Below, piece after piece: positions 62,247-64,000 of a stretch of DNA of 64,000 bases. The first letter of the stretch is position 1. Each line of letters begins with the position of its first letter. The DNA is taken from contig JAKLLA010000002.1 of NCBI GenBank assembly GCA_023150375.1, forward strand, positions 1 through 64,000, given 5' to 3'. Source of the stretch: Burkholderiaceae bacterium. GTDB lineage: Bacteria > Pseudomonadota > Gammaproteobacteria > Burkholderiales > Burkholderiaceae_C. The position numbers and the translations under genes are program-made. The notes under the pieces are model-generated. The model did no database searches and had not been told where the DNA came from. It saw only the letters and a program-made list of their open reading frames with translations.

Positions 62247-63254
62247 TCACCGCAGCCGCAGGATGCGCCAGGCGCCGAAGGCCACCAGCGCGGCGATGGC
62301 CGTGCCGATCAGCAGGTCCGGCCAGGCCGCGCCGGTCCAGGCGACCAGCGCCGCGGCCAGCAGCACGCCCAGATTCGCCAGCACGTCGTTGGCGGTGAAG
62401 ATGGCACTGGCGCGCATGTGCGCGGCCTCGTCGCGCTGGCGCAGGACCAGCCACAGGCAGACCAGGTTCACCGCCAGGGCCAGGGCTGCGACGCCCGCCA
62501 TCCAGGCCGGCTCCGGCTCGCTGCCTCCCAGCAGCCGACGCCCCACCTCCACCAGCACGCCCAGCGCCAGCCCCAGCTGCAGCCAGCCCGACAGATGGGC
62601 GGCGCGCAACTGGCCCGCCGGGCTGCGCCCCACCGCGGCCAGCGCCAGCCCGTAGACGGCCGCATCGGCCAGCATGTCGAGCGCGTCGGCGATCAGCCCG
62701 GTGGACTCGGCCCACCAGCCCAGCAGGCCCTCGAGCAGGAACATCGCCCCGTTGAGCGCCAGCAGGGTCCACAGCAGGCGGCGCTGCCCGGCCTGGGCCT
62801 GCGCGTCGGCGGCCGCATCCGGAGCCGGCGGTGCCAGCGCGCCGGTGGCATCGCCCGTCTCCAGCCAGCGTGCGCCCAGCTGCAGCGGTTCGAGCCGGGC
62901 CCGCAACGCATCGGGCTCGCCGTGGTGCCAGATGCGCAGGCGCCGACCGGGCAGATCGAAGTGCAGCTGCTGCACCGCGTCCTGGCCCTGCAGGGCCAGG
63001 CGGATCAGGTTCTCCTCCGAGGGGCAATCCATCTGCGGCACCGCGAACAGGCTGCAGCGCAGCGCCGCCCCGGCATCGCCGCGCCGCGCCCGCGCGGCAT
63101 CCGGGCGGCGCATCGGCACGGGCGAACCCACGGGCAACCCCACGGGCGCCCCCACGGGCAGCGTCGTCGGCGCCGCGGCCGGAGCGCCGCAACCGCAGGA
63201 GGCGCCACAGGGAGACGGGGCCACGCCCGGGGCGGAAGAGGAGGTCTCGGTCAT
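62247..63254 (-). CDS. Cation transporter: Cys-rich N-terminus, HMA-like domain, CDF-like membrane domain
   Basis: CGASCGCGAP; FAVPQMDCPSEENLIRLAL; NGAMFLLEGLLGWWAESTGLIADALDMLADAAVYGLALAAVG. Confidence 0.85.
   Translation of the reverse strand: MTETSSSAPGVAPSPCGASCGCGAPAAAPTTLPVGAPVGLPVGSPVPMRRPDAARARRGDAGAALRCSLFAVPQMDCPSEENLIRLALQGQDAVQQLHFDLPGRRLRIWHHGEPDALRARLEPLQLGARWLETGDATGALAPPAPDAAADAQAQAGQRRLLWTLLALNGAMFLLEGLLGWWAESTGLIADALDMLADAAVYGLALAAVGRSPAGQLRAAHLSGWLQLGLALGVLVEVGRRLLGGSEPEPAWMAGVAALALAVNLVCLWLVLRQRDEAAHMRASAIFTANDVLANLGVLLAAALVAWTGAAWPDLLIGTAIAALVAFGAWRILRLR
63117..63164. repeat. 12-bp tandem repeat, four units, inside the CDF-like transporter gene
   Basis: cacgggcgaacc / cacgggcaaccc / cacgggcgcccc / cacgggcagcgt; encodes LPVGAPVGLPVGSPVP. 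Confidence 0.85.
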
Positions 63255-63284
63255 GGTCACACGGGCAGGTCAGGCCCCGCGAGA

Positions 63285-64000
63285 CTAGCGCATCGCAGGC
63301 AGCGCCGCGGCCGATGCCAGCATGGCCAGCCCCCCGCCGTCCACCCAGGCCCCGTACAGCCAGCCCGCCAGCATGCTGAACAGCGCGACCAGGGCGACAT
63401 AGGCGGCGGTCTGGCGGCGCCCGATCACGCTGGCCACCATCAGCATGCTCTGCAGGCTGAGCTCGGGGTCGGCCATCAGGTAGGCCAGCAGCGGCCCGGG
63501 GTGCATGCCCAGGTCGAGGAAGAGCCGCGCCACCGGCACCTCCACCAGCGTGGGGAAGTACATGAAGACGCCGAACAGCACCGCCACCGCGTTGGCCCCG
63601 AGGCTGTTCTGCCCGGCCAGCCCCTGGATCCAGGCCGGGTCGATCAGGGGCCGCAGCACCCCGACCAGGAAGACCCCGGCGACCAGCAGCAGGAAGATCT
63701 GCCGCACGAAGCGCCAGGACTCCCACAGCCAGCTCTGCAGTGCATCGGCGTCCAGGCGCCGGGCAAAGGCCAGCACCGCCGCCAGCGCGGCCGCCACCGC
63801 CACCGCCCGGCCGGTCAGCACCCACTGCAGCCCGCCCGCCACCGGCTCGAGCCGCATCGCCGCCACCAGCAGCGTGGCCGCGGCCAGCGCGAGGGCGATC
63901 CAGGTCCAGCGCCCGGGCCCTTCGAAGATGGTCTCCAGGCCACGCCAGGCGGCCACGCCGATGGCCAGCAGCAGCACGATCAGCAGCGAGCCCTGCAGGC
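63285..64000 (-). CDS. Permease (ArsP/YraQ, DUF318-like), truncated by window edge
   Basis: FVRQIFLLLVAGVFLVGVLRPLIDP...GANAVAVLFGVFMYFPTLVEVPVARLFLDLGMHPGPLLAYLMADPELSLQSMLMV; frame stays open to 64000. Confidence 0.82.
   Translation of the reverse strand, partial: LQGSLLIVLLLAIGVAAWRGLETIFEGPGRWTWIALALAAATLLVAAMRLEPVAGGLQWVLTGRAVAVAAALAAVLAFARRLDADALQSWLWESWRFVRQIFLLLVAGVFLVGVLRPLIDPAWIQGLAGQNSLGANAVAVLFGVFMYFPTLVEVPVARLFLDLGMHPGPLLAYLMADPELSLQSMLMVASVIGRRQTAAYVALVALFSMLAGWLYGAWVDGGGLAMLASAAALPAMR

Overview
64 kb of very GC-rich chromosome, almost certainly from a betaproteobacterium of the Burkholderiales (Rubrivivax/Leptothrix/Sphaerotilus-like by protein character; this is an inference). 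Left to right it contains: the 3' end of a UDP-glucose dehydrogenase gene and an EpsL-like outer-membrane protein; a dense sensory block (hybrid kinase plus REC-PAS-GGDEF-EAL, a separate kinase, a multi-PAS HisKA_2 kinase plus REC-ANTAR, and an HDOD protein); the flagellar flgBCDEFGHIJKL operon with divergent flgA-flgM-flgN; housekeeping genes (dcd, mobA, fdhD); a LysR/diheme-peroxidase divergent pair; a PQQ-type sugar dehydrogenase; a complete D-glucarate catabolic cluster with its GntR/FCD regulator; a CPA-type antiporter; a CNNM/CBS protein; panB-panC; a pseudouridine synthase/thioesterase pair; a second c-di-GMP/BvgS-like signalling pair; fabI; an alpha/beta hydrolase; a cytochrome c; ExoD; and a CDF-like transporter next to a permease cut by the right edge. 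I saw no tRNA, rRNA, CRISPR array, IS element or prophage. I did not find a clearly new defence or biosynthetic system. The best second-look items are a perfect 54-bp palindrome joined to a second hairpin after flgN, a repeated operator-like motif in the glucarate divergent promoter, a DUF364-mobA gene pair, an ANTAR/HisKA_2 pair without a known RNA target, c-di-GMP enzymes with altered GGDEF regions, and a large diheme peroxidase with a divergent LysR gene. All family assignments come from reading the protein sequences; no database search was run.
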